A DNA stretch of 37,835 bases from an uncultured Solirubrobacterales bacterium (GCA_903933815.1 CAIZLN010000146.1:1-37835); one strand, 5' to 3'. Counted from the first letter of the stretch, positions 1 to 7,692 are shown. A program made the numbers and translations. Notes: generated from the letters alone by a model not told the origin.

Positions 1-104
1 CCAGAAAAAGCGTTGAGGCTCCCTTTCTCATGTCGAAAACTGTATCAAGATCTTCAGGAAATTCAATGTAAACCAGCTTTGAGCGCAGGCACTGCTGCCT
101 CTGG
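1..104. other. Left edge, no gene seen
   Basis: No open frame with coding character is visible before the stop codon of the first minus-strand gene. It is most likely the 3' flank of that gene; no clear terminator hairpin was found. Confidence 0.4.
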
Positions 105-1601
105 TCATTCGCAGGTCATCTGCCTGCCGCTCAGAGAACAGGTCGCAAAGCTCTTGCCGGTGGAGTCTTTGTGGGTCATCGACCACTGCTTGGCCTGTCG
201 GCTCGGGGTGGCAATTACATAGCCATACTTGACGGCGGTCCAGTCGTAGCTCGAGTTCGGGTACGGCTGGTAGTCCGGGCTGAGCGGGGTTCCGTCTGCC
301 TTGGAAAGCGGGCCGTAAGCCGGTCTTGCGTAGGAGCTCTGATCTGCGATGTCGGGCTTGGATCCGCCGTTGCCAACGACCATCTGGGGTGGCTGCCCGG
401 GGATCTTGACCACCTGCGCGACATGAACATGCGACGCAACCATCAGTTGGTAGTTGGAAGTGAGACCGAAGCTGGCGGCAGCCTGGTCCGTCGACGTCCA
501 CGGCAGGAGTCCGGGGACGGCCTCTTCCACCGGTTCAAGTCCGAACATTGGCCGATGGGTCAGCAGCCAGCTCTCGCGACCCTTGGCCGGACGGCTCAGC
601 TCGGCCGCGGATTCGTATGCCAGACGCTGGGTCGGAACCCAGTCGGTGATGTCGAAGTTTCTGCCGTAGGCGCTGTCGACGGCGACGATTCTCAGAGTCC
701 TGCCGTTTCGGATCGGCGCGTCAAAAGACCAGCTCGGCGAGATGTTTTTGGTGGTCGGGCCACCGATCACGCCTGGCGCACAGGCTGCCGGACTCAACGA
801 AGTGGATACTTCGAAAAAGAGGAACCAGCCGTTGCCACCACGGTCACACTGTTCGTGGTTGCCCCTCACGGCAAGAATCGGAGCAGCCCGGAGCATCGGT
901 GCCATCGGGATGAAGACATCGGCCATCCATCCATAGTCGGTGTCGTTGAACTGGTAACTGGCGATCGGCGGTGGACTTCCGCCGCACTTCAGTTCGTAGC
1001 CAGTCGGGCAGGGATCCTCCCGGTAGAAGAAATCGCCGGTGAATATGGTCAGATCGGGCTTTTCGCGAGCAATAGACCGTGCGTTGGCCGCCAGCGGCCA
1101 GTAGTCGGAGGGGCTTGTTCCGGTCGATTTCGAGCAGTCCTGAACATCAATGTCAGCGGGGTCTGCGTCATCGTCAACCCGGCAGCCGGTGTCGCCCAGC
1201 ATGGCTATCTTGCTGAAAGTCGCCGGGAGCTTCGATGGCACAGTAACGCCGCCGACTCTGGCGTTCCGGATGCCATCGCTTAGCATCGGAATGTTCGCCT
1301 GACAGGCTCGAAGAGAAGCAAACGCCGCGCCAGTTGTGGCGCCGGGGACTCTCATCGACATCTTCCGGCTGACCGTGCGGCCCTTGCGAGTGGTGATCGT
1401 GACCTGAGGGCAGCCGATCCCGGTCGGGATTACGGCCCTGATCTGAAGGCGGGACCCGGAGACGGCCTGGGGGGTGACCAGCGTGTAGGCGGAGACGACG
1501 CTCGAGCCGATCGCCGGGGTTGGTGCCAGATAGGCCATGCCGAGAGCAGCAAGCACGGCGAGGGTGGCTCCGAGGCTGCGGCTCATGGTTCTGGTTTTCA
1601 A
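105..1601 (-). CDS. Secreted calcineurin-like metallophosphoesterase
   Basis: Predicted exported phosphoesterase of about 498 aa. The metallophosphatase motifs appear in order: MLGDTGC (Asp near residue 137), FTGDFFY (GD near 189), RGNHE (near 247), LLTHRP, and a late SHVH in place of the usual GHxH. Together they form a two-metal site that hydrolyses phosphate esters; the substrate is unknown. The N-terminus has a short basic stretch, a hydrophobic segment and a small-residue region, consistent with a signal peptide. The TTG start at 1601 is chosen because a strong AAAGGAGG lies 6 nt upstream; the ATG at 1586 would be about 21 nt from it, and an ATG at 1673 would overlap the upstream gene. 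It lies 47 nt behind the 5'-nucleotidase gene on the same strand, so the two may form a phosphorus-scavenging pair. Family assignment is firm; substrate and pathway are inferred. Confidence 0.85.
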   Translation of the reverse strand: MKTRTMSRSLGATLAVLAALGMAYLAPTPAIGSSVVSAYTLVTPQAVSGSRLQIRAVIPTGIGCPQVTITTRKGRTVSRKMSMRVPGATTGAAFASLRACQANIPMLSDGIRNARVGGVTVPSKLPATFSKIAMLGDTGCRVDDDADPADIDVQDCSKSTGTSPSDYWPLAANARSIAREKPDLTIFTGDFFYREDPCPTGYELKCGGSPPPIASYQFNDTDYGWMADVFIPMAPMLRAAPILAVRGNHEQCDRGGNGWFLFFEVSTSLSPAACAPGVIGGPTTKNISPSWSFDAPIRNGRTLRIVAVDSAYGRNFDITDWVPTQRLAYESAAELSRPAKGRESWLLTHRPMFGLEPVEEAVPGLLPWTSTDQAAASFGLTSNYQLMVASHVHVAQVVKIPGQPPQMVVGNGGSKPDIADQSSYARPAYGPLSKADGTPLSPDYQPYPNSSYDWTAVKYGYVIATPSRQAKQWSMTHKDSTGKSFATCSLSGRQMTCE

Positions 1602-1607
1602 GTCATT

Positions 1608-1615
1608 CCTCCTTT
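1608..1615 (-). promoter_or_regulatory. Strong Shine-Dalgarno site that fixes a TTG start
   Basis: On the minus strand this reads AAAGGAGG, 6 nt before TTG at 1601. Such a complete ribosome binding site is uncommon in this window, and it decides the start of the metallophosphoesterase. Confidence 0.75.
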
Positions 1616-1648
1616 GATAGTTGGCTAGCAGGACCCAATGTCCGCTCA

Positions 1649-3673
1649 TCACGGCCACGTTCTGGGCACGCATTCCTGATCGCCCAGACAGGTTATCCGG
1701 CCGTCGAGTGGGCCGACCGGCACTGTCCTGCCAGCTGCAAGCTCTGCCTTCAGGTAGTCGGTAACCGCATCGTCGAGCGGACCCCTGATGCTGGCCCTTT
1801 CGGGGTTGAAGTATCCGGTGAACCCGTCGCCGCCGAAGGCCATGTAGTCGATCGTTGTGACCGAGTATTCACTCTGGTCCCTCTGGATCGGCGTTTCATC
1901 AGGCCTGGTTACAGCGGTTACTCGGGAGCCCGCCGGACGAGTCAGGTCGAAGGCAAACCTGAAGCCTGAGATTTGTGGGAATCGACCGGAAGGATAAGTT
2001 GACACTGCATGCTCCAGCGCGCCCCAGAGCTGGTAGCCGGTCATGGTCGAGACGGCCGCATTGTTGCCGAAGGGGAAAACGGTCTTGATGTCCCCGAGGG
2101 CTATGTCGTACGGCCCCGTCGTGTCTGCGCCGGGCCTCCTCAGCGACTGGTCGTTCGGAACGTAGCCGTTGGCTGGAAGGGTATCCCTTATCCCGCCCCC
2201 GTTGATGAAGACGAGGTCGGTGCCGTAGGTCGCCTTCAGGGCATCGGCAGTCAGGTTTCCGAGCTGGGTCTCACCTGTGCGCTCCACCGGACCTATTGGT
2301 GGCGGCGCATTGCCCTGGCGTGAGCCCCGCGGAAAGATGCCCTCCACTTCACCCACCTTTTCGTCGAAGACCGGCGTGATTTCCTGCTGGTACTCGCGGA
2401 CCATCCTTGCCACAGAGGGGTCCTCTGTCAGGTTCTCGATTTCTGGCTTGGTCACAAAACGGGGCGCCGAACCGACTACCTCTCCGGTGCGAGTGTTGAG
2501 GCAGATCTGGGTCCGGACGTATTCCTGCCCTGAGTTCCGTGGCTGAGCTGTCGTTTTGCCGCCGATGATCGAAGCGAAGTTCTGGTGCGTGTGGCCACCG
2601 AAAGCCGCGTCAACGCCCTCGAGCTGTCGTGACACCTCGACAAGTCGACCAAGGGCTCGGCCATTCTCGTTGGTTGTCCAGCCCTGGTGGACCAGAGCGA
2701 TGACCACCTGAGCGCCAGCCTTGCGCAGGGCCCTAGCCTCGCGATTGAGACCCCAGACACTGGGGGAAATCGTGACTGCCTTGCCCCCTGAGCCGTAGTC
2801 CAAGTTGCCGGGGGCAACCAGGCTGGCCGTATCTTCGGTGTTCATCCCCACGAATCCGACCTTGAGTCCTCCGCGCTCAATCAGAACCGAATCTGTGACT
2901 TTGCTGAAGGACGTATTGAGGGGCTCAAGTGTGTCGTAGTTGGCGACTGTCCATTTGAACCGGGAAAGCCCGACCATCTGCTGGAGGTGAGAGAGGGGCC
3001 GGTCATGCTCGTGGTTTCCGATGGTCGAAACATCCATCTTCATCTTGTTGATGGCCCTGATCGAAGGGACCTCGTCGAAGAAGCTTGAGATGATCGGACC
3101 GCCTCCGATGTTGTCTCCCGAGGAGACGGTGAAGGTTGCCCTTGATCTTCTGCGATCGAGCTCGAAAGCAGTCGCAAGCTTCGCGGCTCCGGCATTCTGT
3201 TCGGACTCTTCAAGCGCGCCGTGAAAGTCGCTCACCTGAAGAATCTGAAGATTGCGGAAATCCGAGAAGGCAGGAGGCCTCCTCAAGGTCACGGTACGCG
3301 GCAGTGTCGCCCCGTCCGAGAATCCGTAGGCGTTCACCGCCTGAACGACGGGCCGATACTTCGCCCGGCCCTTCAGGTAGGGAAGGAATACCGAGTTCTT
3401 ATCTGCGGAGACGACGACAGGACACGAACCCCTGCCGGCGCTGACGGCGTATCGGGTGATCGCGGGGCTGGCGGTGGGGGAGGATGTCCATGAAACCTTC
3501 AGACCCTTCTTTCCGACAGCGGCCTTCACCGCTGAAGGCGCACCCGGGGTGGCGAACGTCACCGAGGATTTCGCCAGCGGCTCCCCGCCGGTCAGCACTC
3601 CGGTGATGGCAACCAAAGTAGCCAGAGCCACCAAGAGAACAAGCCCGAATCTGGTTTTCCGACAGTCGCTCAA
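1649..3673 (-). CDS. Secreted 5'-nucleotidase / cyclic phosphodiesterase (UshA family) with N-terminal FN3-like domain
   Basis: 674-aa exported nucleotidase. A signal-like segment (residues ~10-30) is followed by an FN3-like domain (~43-130, with LKVSWTSSP and YRPVVQAVNAYG). The metallophosphatase core (~140-370) carries QVSDFHG, SSGDNIGG, TIGNHEHD, ALVHQGW and GGHTHQNF. The 5'-nucleotidase C-terminal domain (~440-650) carries GNLTADAL, FINGGGIRD and YMAFGGDGF. The family removes phosphate from nucleotides or opens 2',3'-cyclic nucleotides outside the membrane. The start is TTG at 3673: a stop codon lies only four codons upstream and no ATG precedes the hydrophobic segment. No good Shine-Dalgarno is present; a TAGTTT sits 11 nt upstream. 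The metallophosphoesterase gene follows. The FN3-like module may bind the cell wall or extracellular polymer (inference). Confidence 0.9.
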   Translation of the reverse strand: MSDCRKTRFGLVLLVALATLVAITGVLTGGEPLAKSSVTFATPGAPSAVKAAVGKKGLKVSWTSSPTASPAITRYAVSAGRGSCPVVVSADKNSVFLPYLKGRAKYRPVVQAVNAYGFSDGATLPRTVTLRRPPAFSDFRNLQILQVSDFHGALEESEQNAGAAKLATAFELDRRRSRATFTVSSGDNIGGGPIISSFFDEVPSIRAINKMKMDVSTIGNHEHDRPLSHLQQMVGLSRFKWTVANYDTLEPLNTSFSKVTDSVLIERGGLKVGFVGMNTEDTASLVAPGNLDYGSGGKAVTISPSVWGLNREARALRKAGAQVVIALVHQGWTTNENGRALGRLVEVSRQLEGVDAAFGGHTHQNFASIIGGKTTAQPRNSGQEYVRTQICLNTRTGEVVGSAPRFVTKPEIENLTEDPSVARMVREYQQEITPVFDEKVGEVEGIFPRGSRQGNAPPPIGPVERTGETQLGNLTADALKATYGTDLVFINGGGIRDTLPANGYVPNDQSLRRPGADTTGPYDIALGDIKTVFPFGNNAAVSTMTGYQLWGALEHAVSTYPSGRFPQISGFRFAFDLTRPAGSRVTAVTRPDETPIQRDQSEYSVTTIDYMAFGGDGFTGYFNPERASIRGPLDDAVTDYLKAELAAGRTVPVGPLDGRITCLGDQECVPRTWP

Positions 3674-3989
3674 GATCGCAGCTTAAACTAGCCAGCGAAC
3701 CATGAGTTGCGGTGAGGTCAATAATGGGAATGGGTTCGAGCCCCCCGAAGCGCGCTGAGGCGCCTGCCGACTCTTCGGGCCTCTCCCTGAGCGTCCCGAG
3801 CACCGTGACTTCGATTCGGTTGACGCAGTACTGAGCTGAGGGCCGTCTTGGTCGGAATGTCTGCAGTCCATCAATCAGGCAGTCGCTTACCTACCGGTCG
3901 GCGTCCACGAATCGCCGTACCTCGGCGGCCGATGTGCCATGGGAGGCAGCTTTCCGAAAACGTCCGCCGCTACCCCTGAATCAGTGCGC
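3674..3989. other. Intergenic region upstream of the 5'-nucleotidase gene
   Basis: About 315 bp with no convincing gene. The stretch 3744-3779 can form a CCCGAAG / CTTCGGG stem with an inner GCGC pairing, and could terminate the propeller gene transcript that arrives on the minus strand. A TAGTTT (minus strand, 3685-3690) may be the -10 of the nucleotidase gene. Both are weak calls. Confidence 0.3.
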
Positions 3990-5204
3990 TCATCTGATCG
4001 TGAACGCTCTGCGATTGGCAATACCGACCAGCGCACCCTTCCTGGGAGTGATCGCTACCCGCCACCTTCCCTTTGTCAGCCTGATTGTGCATCTGTTGCG
4101 CTTGATTTTCTTCCTGCCCAGGGCGACGCTCCTGCAGGCGCCGGATTTCGTCCGGCTGCCCTTCGTGGCGGTCATCCGGTAAGTCACGCCGCTGACCGGC
4201 TTGATGCTCGCGCTCACCACCTTTGCTTTCTTCGACCATGAAACCGAAGGCCTCGCAGGCGCTTGAGTGATCTTCGTGACGTTGTTCGAACCGTAGTTGC
4301 CGACATAGATGTCGCCGGCTGGGTCAAGCGCTATCCCGGTCGGGTTGGTGCCAGTGAAGCCCACGACGGTGGACAGGCCAGTCGGGGTTATCTTCGACAC
4401 GGTCTGCGAGCCCTGGTTGGTGGTGTACAGATTGCCGGCCGCATCGATCGCAAGCTCAGTCGGGATCGATTCGGCAGCACCCAGAGTTCTCGAGCGGCCG
4501 GAGGGGGTGATCTTCGTAACATTCGCCGAGCCCTGGTTGGCGGTGTAGATGTTGCCTGCCTTATCGAGCACGATTCCGGCCGGAAACGCACCAGTGGGGG
4601 CCGAAAGGGAGGTCCAGCCGCCTCTGGCCGTGATCTTCGTGACGTTGTTCGAGCCCCGGTTGGCGGTGTAGACGTTGCCAGCCGCATCCACCGCGATTCC
4701 GGTCGGCTGCGTGCCAGTGGCGCCGAAAGTGGTCGTCACTCCGGAGGGGGTGATCTTCGAGACATCATTTGAGCCGTAGTTGGCGGTGTAGACGTTGCCG
4801 GCCCTGTCGATGGCGATCGCGTCCGGCGCAGTGCCGGTGGTGCCGAGGGTGGTTGTTACGCCACCAGGAGTGATCTTCGAGACGTTGTTTGAGTCCTGGT
4901 TGGCGGTGTAGATGTTGCCGGCCTTGTCGATTGCAATCCCGTTCGGCCCACCTCCGGTGGTACCGAGGGTGCTCGTCACTCCGGCGGGAGTGATCTTCGA
5001 GACATCGTTCGAGTTGAAGTTGGCGGTGTAGACGTTGCCCGCCGGATCGATCGCGATCGCGATCGGCCCCGAACCGGTGGTTGCGAAGATCGTTGACGCT
5101 GCGTGCGCCGAGCCGACGAACCCAGCCGCGCAGAGCAGCACCGCGCCCACGCAAGCCAGTGTGGTCGCCAGGCGTCGCCAGGAAAAATCAAAAATCAAGC
5201 TCAT
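3990..5204 (-). CDS. Secreted NHL-type / virginiamycin-B-lyase-like beta-propeller protein
   Basis: 404-aa predicted exported protein. Residues 1-35 form a signal peptide with an AHA-A cleavage site. Residues ~45-325 hold seven repeats of 40-41 aa built on the pattern GIAIDxAGNxYTANxGSNxVSKITPxG, enough for one closed seven-blade propeller. A basic C-terminal domain (~325-404, rich in K and R, with two Cys) follows. NHL and Vgb-like propellers bind ligands or act as lyases. The repeats are too regular and generic to assign a reaction, so a binding or surface role is more likely than catalysis. The ATG at 5204 has no Shine-Dalgarno but lies 6 nt after CAGATT, which fits a leaderless start. The gene has no obvious partner. 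Confidence 0.8.
   Translation of the reverse strand: MSLIFDFSWRRLATTLACVGAVLLCAAGFVGSAHAASTIFATTGSGPIAIAIDPAGNVYTANFNSNDVSKITPAGVTSTLGTTGGGPNGIAIDKAGNIYTANQDSNNVSKITPGGVTTTLGTTGTAPDAIAIDRAGNVYTANYGSNDVSKITPSGVTTTFGATGTQPTGIAVDAAGNVYTANRGSNNVTKITARGGWTSLSAPTGAFPAGIVLDKAGNIYTANQGSANVTKITPSGRSRTLGAAESIPTELAIDAAGNLYTTNQGSQTVSKITPTGLSTVVGFTGTNPTGIALDPAGDIYVGNYGSNNVTKITQAPARPSVSWSKKAKVVSASIKPVSGVTYRMTATKGSRTKSGACRSVALGRKKIKRNRCTIRLTKGRWRVAITPRKGALVGIANRRAFTIR
4235..5072 (-). repeat. Seven tandem ~120-bp repeats coding for propeller blades
   Basis: The blade repeats are alike at DNA level too: units containing GTGATCTTCG and TTGGCGGTGTA recur every 120-123 bp on the plus strand. The conservation of codons as well as residues suggests recent duplication or gene conversion between blades, so blade number may vary between strains (inference). 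Confidence 0.75.
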
Positions 5205-5254
5205 TCAACCAATCTGCCACCCGTTCAGGGACGTGTCCTTCTACGACGCTCTGC

Positions 5255-5401
5255 TTACTCCGGGGCTTCGGACACGCGACTTTCGCCGAGCTCGTCCCGC
5301 TCGCGTCGCTCGGAGATGATTCCGAAGACGATCAGGCCGCAGGCAGCGGACACGATCCCTGTGATGAAGAGGCCGAAGATGAAAATCCCGACCAGGCTCA
5401 T
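5255..5401 (-). CDS. 48-aa single-span membrane protein
   Basis: A short gene starting ATG at 5401 and ending TAA at 5255. The product begins MSLVGIFIFGLFITGIVSAA and continues as one ~26-residue hydrophobic span, followed by a charged tail (SERRERDELGESR). Its ATG overlaps the TAA of the 74-aa gene upstream (TAATG), a layout typical of translational coupling, so the two products probably act together in the membrane. The polarity (hydrophobic N-terminus, arginine-rich C-terminal side) suggests a C-in arrangement. No family is recognised. The overlap and the coherent membrane-protein composition argue for a real gene; the short length leaves doubt. Confidence 0.6.
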   Translation of the reverse strand: MSLVGIFIFGLFITGIVSAACGLIVFGIISERRERDELGESRVSEAPE

Positions 5402-5625
5402 TAGTCCCTTCCGGCGGGTACCAGCAATGCTCCCAGAGCAAGAATGGAGGGCACCCAGAGGCCGATGAAGATACCTTCGTTCTGGTTGTCTTCACCACCC
5501 AGGAAGAAGAGCAGCACGGAAGCGATCAGCGAGAGACCCGCCGCCACAATGATCAGCATACGAGCCTGCGATTTGGCTTTGGCGAGGCTCTTTCCCGACT
5601 TTGCGGGCTTGGTGTCAGTTGACAT
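5401..5625 (-). CDS. 74-aa small membrane protein
   Basis: Small protein with a lysine-rich N-terminus (residues 6-22) and two hydrophobic segments, ~23-42 (MLIIVAAGLSLIASVLLFFL) and ~51-70, joined by an acidic loop (GGEDNQNE). The ATG at 5625 is preferred over an upstream in-frame ATG at 5739 because a TATACT -10 element lies 6 nt before it, giving a leaderless start, and because the protein aligns from here with the chimeric ORF at 6082-6477 (20 of 25 residues identical over positions 12-36 of both). Its stop codon overlaps the start of the 48-aa gene. No named family is recognised; a structural or regulatory membrane role is only a guess. Confidence 0.7.
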   Translation of the reverse strand: MSTDTKPAKSGKSLAKAKSQARMLIIVAAGLSLIASVLLFFLGGEDNQNEGIFIGLWVPSILALGALLVPAGRD

Positions 5626-5631
5626 TAGGCC

Positions 5632-5637
5632 AGTATA
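5632..5637 (-). promoter_or_regulatory. Putative -10 element (TATACT) of the 74-aa gene
   Basis: TATACT on the minus strand lies 6 nt before the ATG at 5625, so transcription would begin at or next to the start codon. No good -35 is visible. Confidence 0.45.
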
Positions 5638-5653
5638 TCCAGTGCTCACTTGA

Positions 5654-5851
5654 TGGCTGCCGCCAGTCTTCAACTCCTCGATGATCGTCTTTCGGGAGGG
5701 CCCTGAGGCGGTCCTGATCCTGGCTGCCGCGTTCGTCATTGGCAGCTACTACGCTGCTGAATCCCTGAATATGCGGCGACCGCTCAGGAGGGACGAGCCG
5801 GCGGCCAAGCCAGCCGAGGCACTACCGGCCAGCGCACTGTCCCGGCCCTGA
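5654..5851 (+). pseudogene. Fragment resembling an FTR1-type iron permease
   Basis: An open plus-strand stretch after a TGA at 5651-5653 reads VFNSSMIVFREGPEAVLILA across its first part, then drifts into a basic, alanine/proline-rich tail and stops at 5849-5851. The RExxE motif (REGPE), with hydrophobic helix on both sides, is the iron-ligand signature of FTR1/EfeU permeases; the usual residue before the second Glu is Leu. A full permease has several helices and a second RExxE, both missing here. The likely reading is a decayed remnant, though an unrelated chance ORF cannot be excluded. It sits in a patch that also holds a broken MMPL gene. Confidence 0.4.
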
Positions 5852-6081
5852 GCCCGATCCATGTCCGGGACCGGACGCGCCAAATGAGACCGTAGGCCAG
5901 TCCACTCACTCGAGCATCCTGATCGACGCAATGCCCCAAGTCAACTCAGATCAGGGCGAGGATGGATCCTTACCCGGGGAGCCTCAGCTCAAGCAGCCCC
6001 TGGAGATCCTCGTTGCCCAGCTCCCTGAGGGCCGCCTGGACGGATTCGAATGATCCTCAGCTTCCAGCGTCTGGGGACTGG
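5852..6081. other. Degenerate intergenic DNA
   Basis: No supported gene. A minus-strand stretch near 5977-6055 reads like coding sequence (FESVQAALRELGNEDLQGLL) but has a stop just upstream and no start codon, so it may be the tail of another decayed gene. The whole 5.65-6.08 kb interval looks like a graveyard of gene fragments. Confidence 0.3.
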
Positions 6082-6477
6082 TCAGGCTGGCCGGCGGTCC
6101 TGCTCGGAGTCGAGCTTCTCGAGGAAGGCCCTTCCTTCGATCCCGACCCGGGGCAGGATCCGGTCCAGCCAGGAGGGCAGCCACCAGTTCGCCATCCCGA
6201 AGATCACCATGATCGCCGGAACCAGGACGCATCTGATCAGCGTGGCGTCGATCGCGATCGCGAAGGCCAGCCCGAGCCCGAACTGTTTGGTGGTCGGGTC
6301 GTCGGCCAGGATGAAGCTGCCGAACACGGCGACCATGATCAGGGCGGCCGCCGTGATCACCCGGGCACCCGAGGCGATCAATGAGAGGCCGGCCGCCACC
6401 AGGATGAGCATCCGGGCTTGGGCTTTCGCCTTCTTGAGGGCCTGACCGGGCTTCTGTGGCTGCTTTTCAGTTTCCAT
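6082..6477 (-). CDS. Chimeric ORF: small-membrane-protein N-terminus joined to MMPL transporter C-terminus
   Basis: 131-aa intact ORF with two origins. Residues 12-36 (QALKKAKAQARMLILVAAGL and onward) match the 74-aa protein at the same positions, 20 of 25 identical. From ~37 the sequence is the end of an MMPL/RND-type lipid or drug exporter: ARVITAAALIMVAVFG, GLGLAFAIAIDATLIR, then FGMANWWLPSWLDRILPRVG, the typical cytoplasmic tail. MMPL proteins are usually 700 aa or more, so over 600 residues are missing and no transport function can remain. The simplest explanation is a deletion that fused the 5' end of a small-protein gene to the 3' end of an MMPL gene. The ATG at 6477 lies 7 nt after TAGAAC, so the fusion may still be transcribed. 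Whether it is a pseudogene or a new small membrane protein cannot be decided here. Confidence 0.75.
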   Translation of the reverse strand: METEKQPQKPGQALKKAKAQARMLILVAAGLSLIASGARVITAAALIMVAVFGSFILADDPTTKQFGLGLAFAIAIDATLIRCVLVPAIMVIFGMANWWLPSWLDRILPRVGIEGRAFLEKLDSEQDRRPA

Positions 6478-6484
6478 AGGGCGA

Positions 6485-6490
6485 GTTCTA
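6485..6490 (-). promoter_or_regulatory. Putative -10 element (TAGAAC) of the chimeric ORF
   Basis: TAGAAC on the minus strand, 7 nt before ATG at 6477. The spacing matches the other leaderless-type starts in this window; the last base departs from TANNNT. Confidence 0.3.
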
Positions 6491-6534
6491 GAGGGAGGTC
6501 GGGGTTTCGGCTACGCAGGGAACCGGTAAAGCCC

Positions 6535-6540
6535 TAGGAT
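6535..6540 (+). promoter_or_regulatory. Putative -10 element (TAGGAT) of the acyl-CoA dehydrogenase pair
   Basis: TAGGAT lies 8 nt upstream of the ATG at 6549, consistent with a leaderless or nearly leaderless transcript. No clear -35. Confidence 0.35.
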
Positions 6541-6548
6541 CACTGGCC

Positions 6549-7685
6549 ATGGACCTGACCTTCTCCGATCAGGAGATCGATTTCCGCGATGAGCTCAGGG
6601 GGTGGCTGGATGCCAACCGCCCCGGTGAGGAGCCGCGGGGCGACCAGGATGCCGCCTTCGAGTTCAGGAAGCAGTGGCAGAGGAGCCTCTTCGAAGGCGG
6701 ATGGGCCGCGGTCCACTGGCCTCAGGAATACGGAGGCCGTGATGCCAGCCTGATGCAGTCGGCCATCTTCTTCGAGGAGATGGGAAAGGCCGATGCCCCG
6801 CTTCCGGCCAACGCGCTCGGCCTGATTCTGGCCGGGCCAACGATCATGGCCTGGGGCACGGAGGAGCAGAAGGACCGATTCCTGCTCCCGATCCTCTCGG
6901 CCGAGGAGATCTGGTGCCAGGGCTTCAGCGAGCCGGAGGCCGGGTCGGACCTGGCGGCGGTCAAGACCAAGGCCGTCCGTGACGGGGACGACTGGGTCGT
7001 GACCGGACAGAAGGTCTGGACCAGCGCGGCCCAGTATTCGAAGTGGTGCATGCTCGTGGTCCGGACCGATCCCGACGCTGCAAAGCACAAGGGCCTCTCC
7101 TACTTCCTGATGGATATGGAGCAGGACGCGGTGCAGGTCCGGCCGTTGGTCCAGATAACCGGCGAAGCCGAGTTCAACGAGCTCTTCATCGAGGAGGCCC
7201 GGGTCCCGAAGGAGAACGTCCTCGGCGGCGAGGGCGACGGCTGGAACGTGGCGCTGACGACCCTGATGAACGAGCGCTCCGGCCTCGGCTTCTTCCTCCA
7301 GACCCGTTTGAGGCTTCTGCTCGATCGCCTGGTCGAAGACGCAAAGGCGAACGGCCGGATAGAAGACCCGGTGGTAGCCGAGGCCCTCGGTGAGATGCAT
7401 GTTCGGACCGAGACGCTCCGGTTCCTGGCCTACCGGGGACTCAGCATCATCGAACAGCACGGCCAGCCCGGACCGGAGGGTTCGCTGACCAAGTGGCTCT
7501 GGTCCGAGACGAACCAGATGTTGACTCAGCTCGCGGTCTCGGTCTGCGGTCCTGCGGCGCTGACCGAGGGTGAGGCCTGGGCCCACGATCTGCTGAGGTC
7601 GCGCGGCAACACGATCGAAGGCGGGACGACCGAGATCCTCAAGAACATCGTCGCCGAGCGGGTGCTCGGGCTGCCGAGGAAGTGA
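6549..7685 (+). CDS. Acyl-CoA dehydrogenase, first subunit of a pair
   Basis: 378-aa flavoenzyme of the acyl-CoA dehydrogenase family, which oxidises acyl-CoA to the 2,3-enoyl-CoA and passes electrons to ETF. The N-terminal helical domain (DLTFSDQEIDFRDELRGWLD), the middle domain with CQGFSEPEAGSDLAAVKTKA and WVVTGQKVWTSAAQ, and the C-terminal helical domain ending GNTIEGGTTEILKNIVAERV are all present. At the position of the MCAD-type catalytic Glu (YEGT) this protein has EGGT. That form is common in actinobacterial FadE proteins, where the base may come from elsewhere. The second dehydrogenase gene starts 7 nt downstream, as in pairs that form heteromeric enzymes on bulky substrates such as sterol side chains (known for the mycobacterial FadE28-FadE29 type). 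The substrate here is not known. Confidence 0.9.
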   Translation: MDLTFSDQEIDFRDELRGWLDANRPGEEPRGDQDAAFEFRKQWQRSLFEGGWAAVHWPQEYGGRDASLMQSAIFFEEMGKADAPLPANALGLILAGPTIMAWGTEEQKDRFLLPILSAEEIWCQGFSEPEAGSDLAAVKTKAVRDGDDWVVTGQKVWTSAAQYSKWCMLVVRTDPDAAKHKGLSYFLMDMEQDAVQVRPLVQITGEAEFNELFIEEARVPKENVLGGEGDGWNVALTTLMNERSGLGFFLQTRLRLLLDRLVEDAKANGRIEDPVVAEALGEMHVRTETLRFLAYRGLSIIEQHGQPGPEGSLTKWLWSETNQMLTQLAVSVCGPAALTEGEAWAHDLLRSRGNTIEGGTTEILKNIVAERVLGLPRK

Positions 7686-7692
7686 GCGACCG

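Noticed and set aside
171-1283. Long open plus-strand frame of 370 codons antisense to the metallophosphoesterase
   Set aside because: It has no domain features; it follows from the GC-rich codons of the real gene on the other strand.
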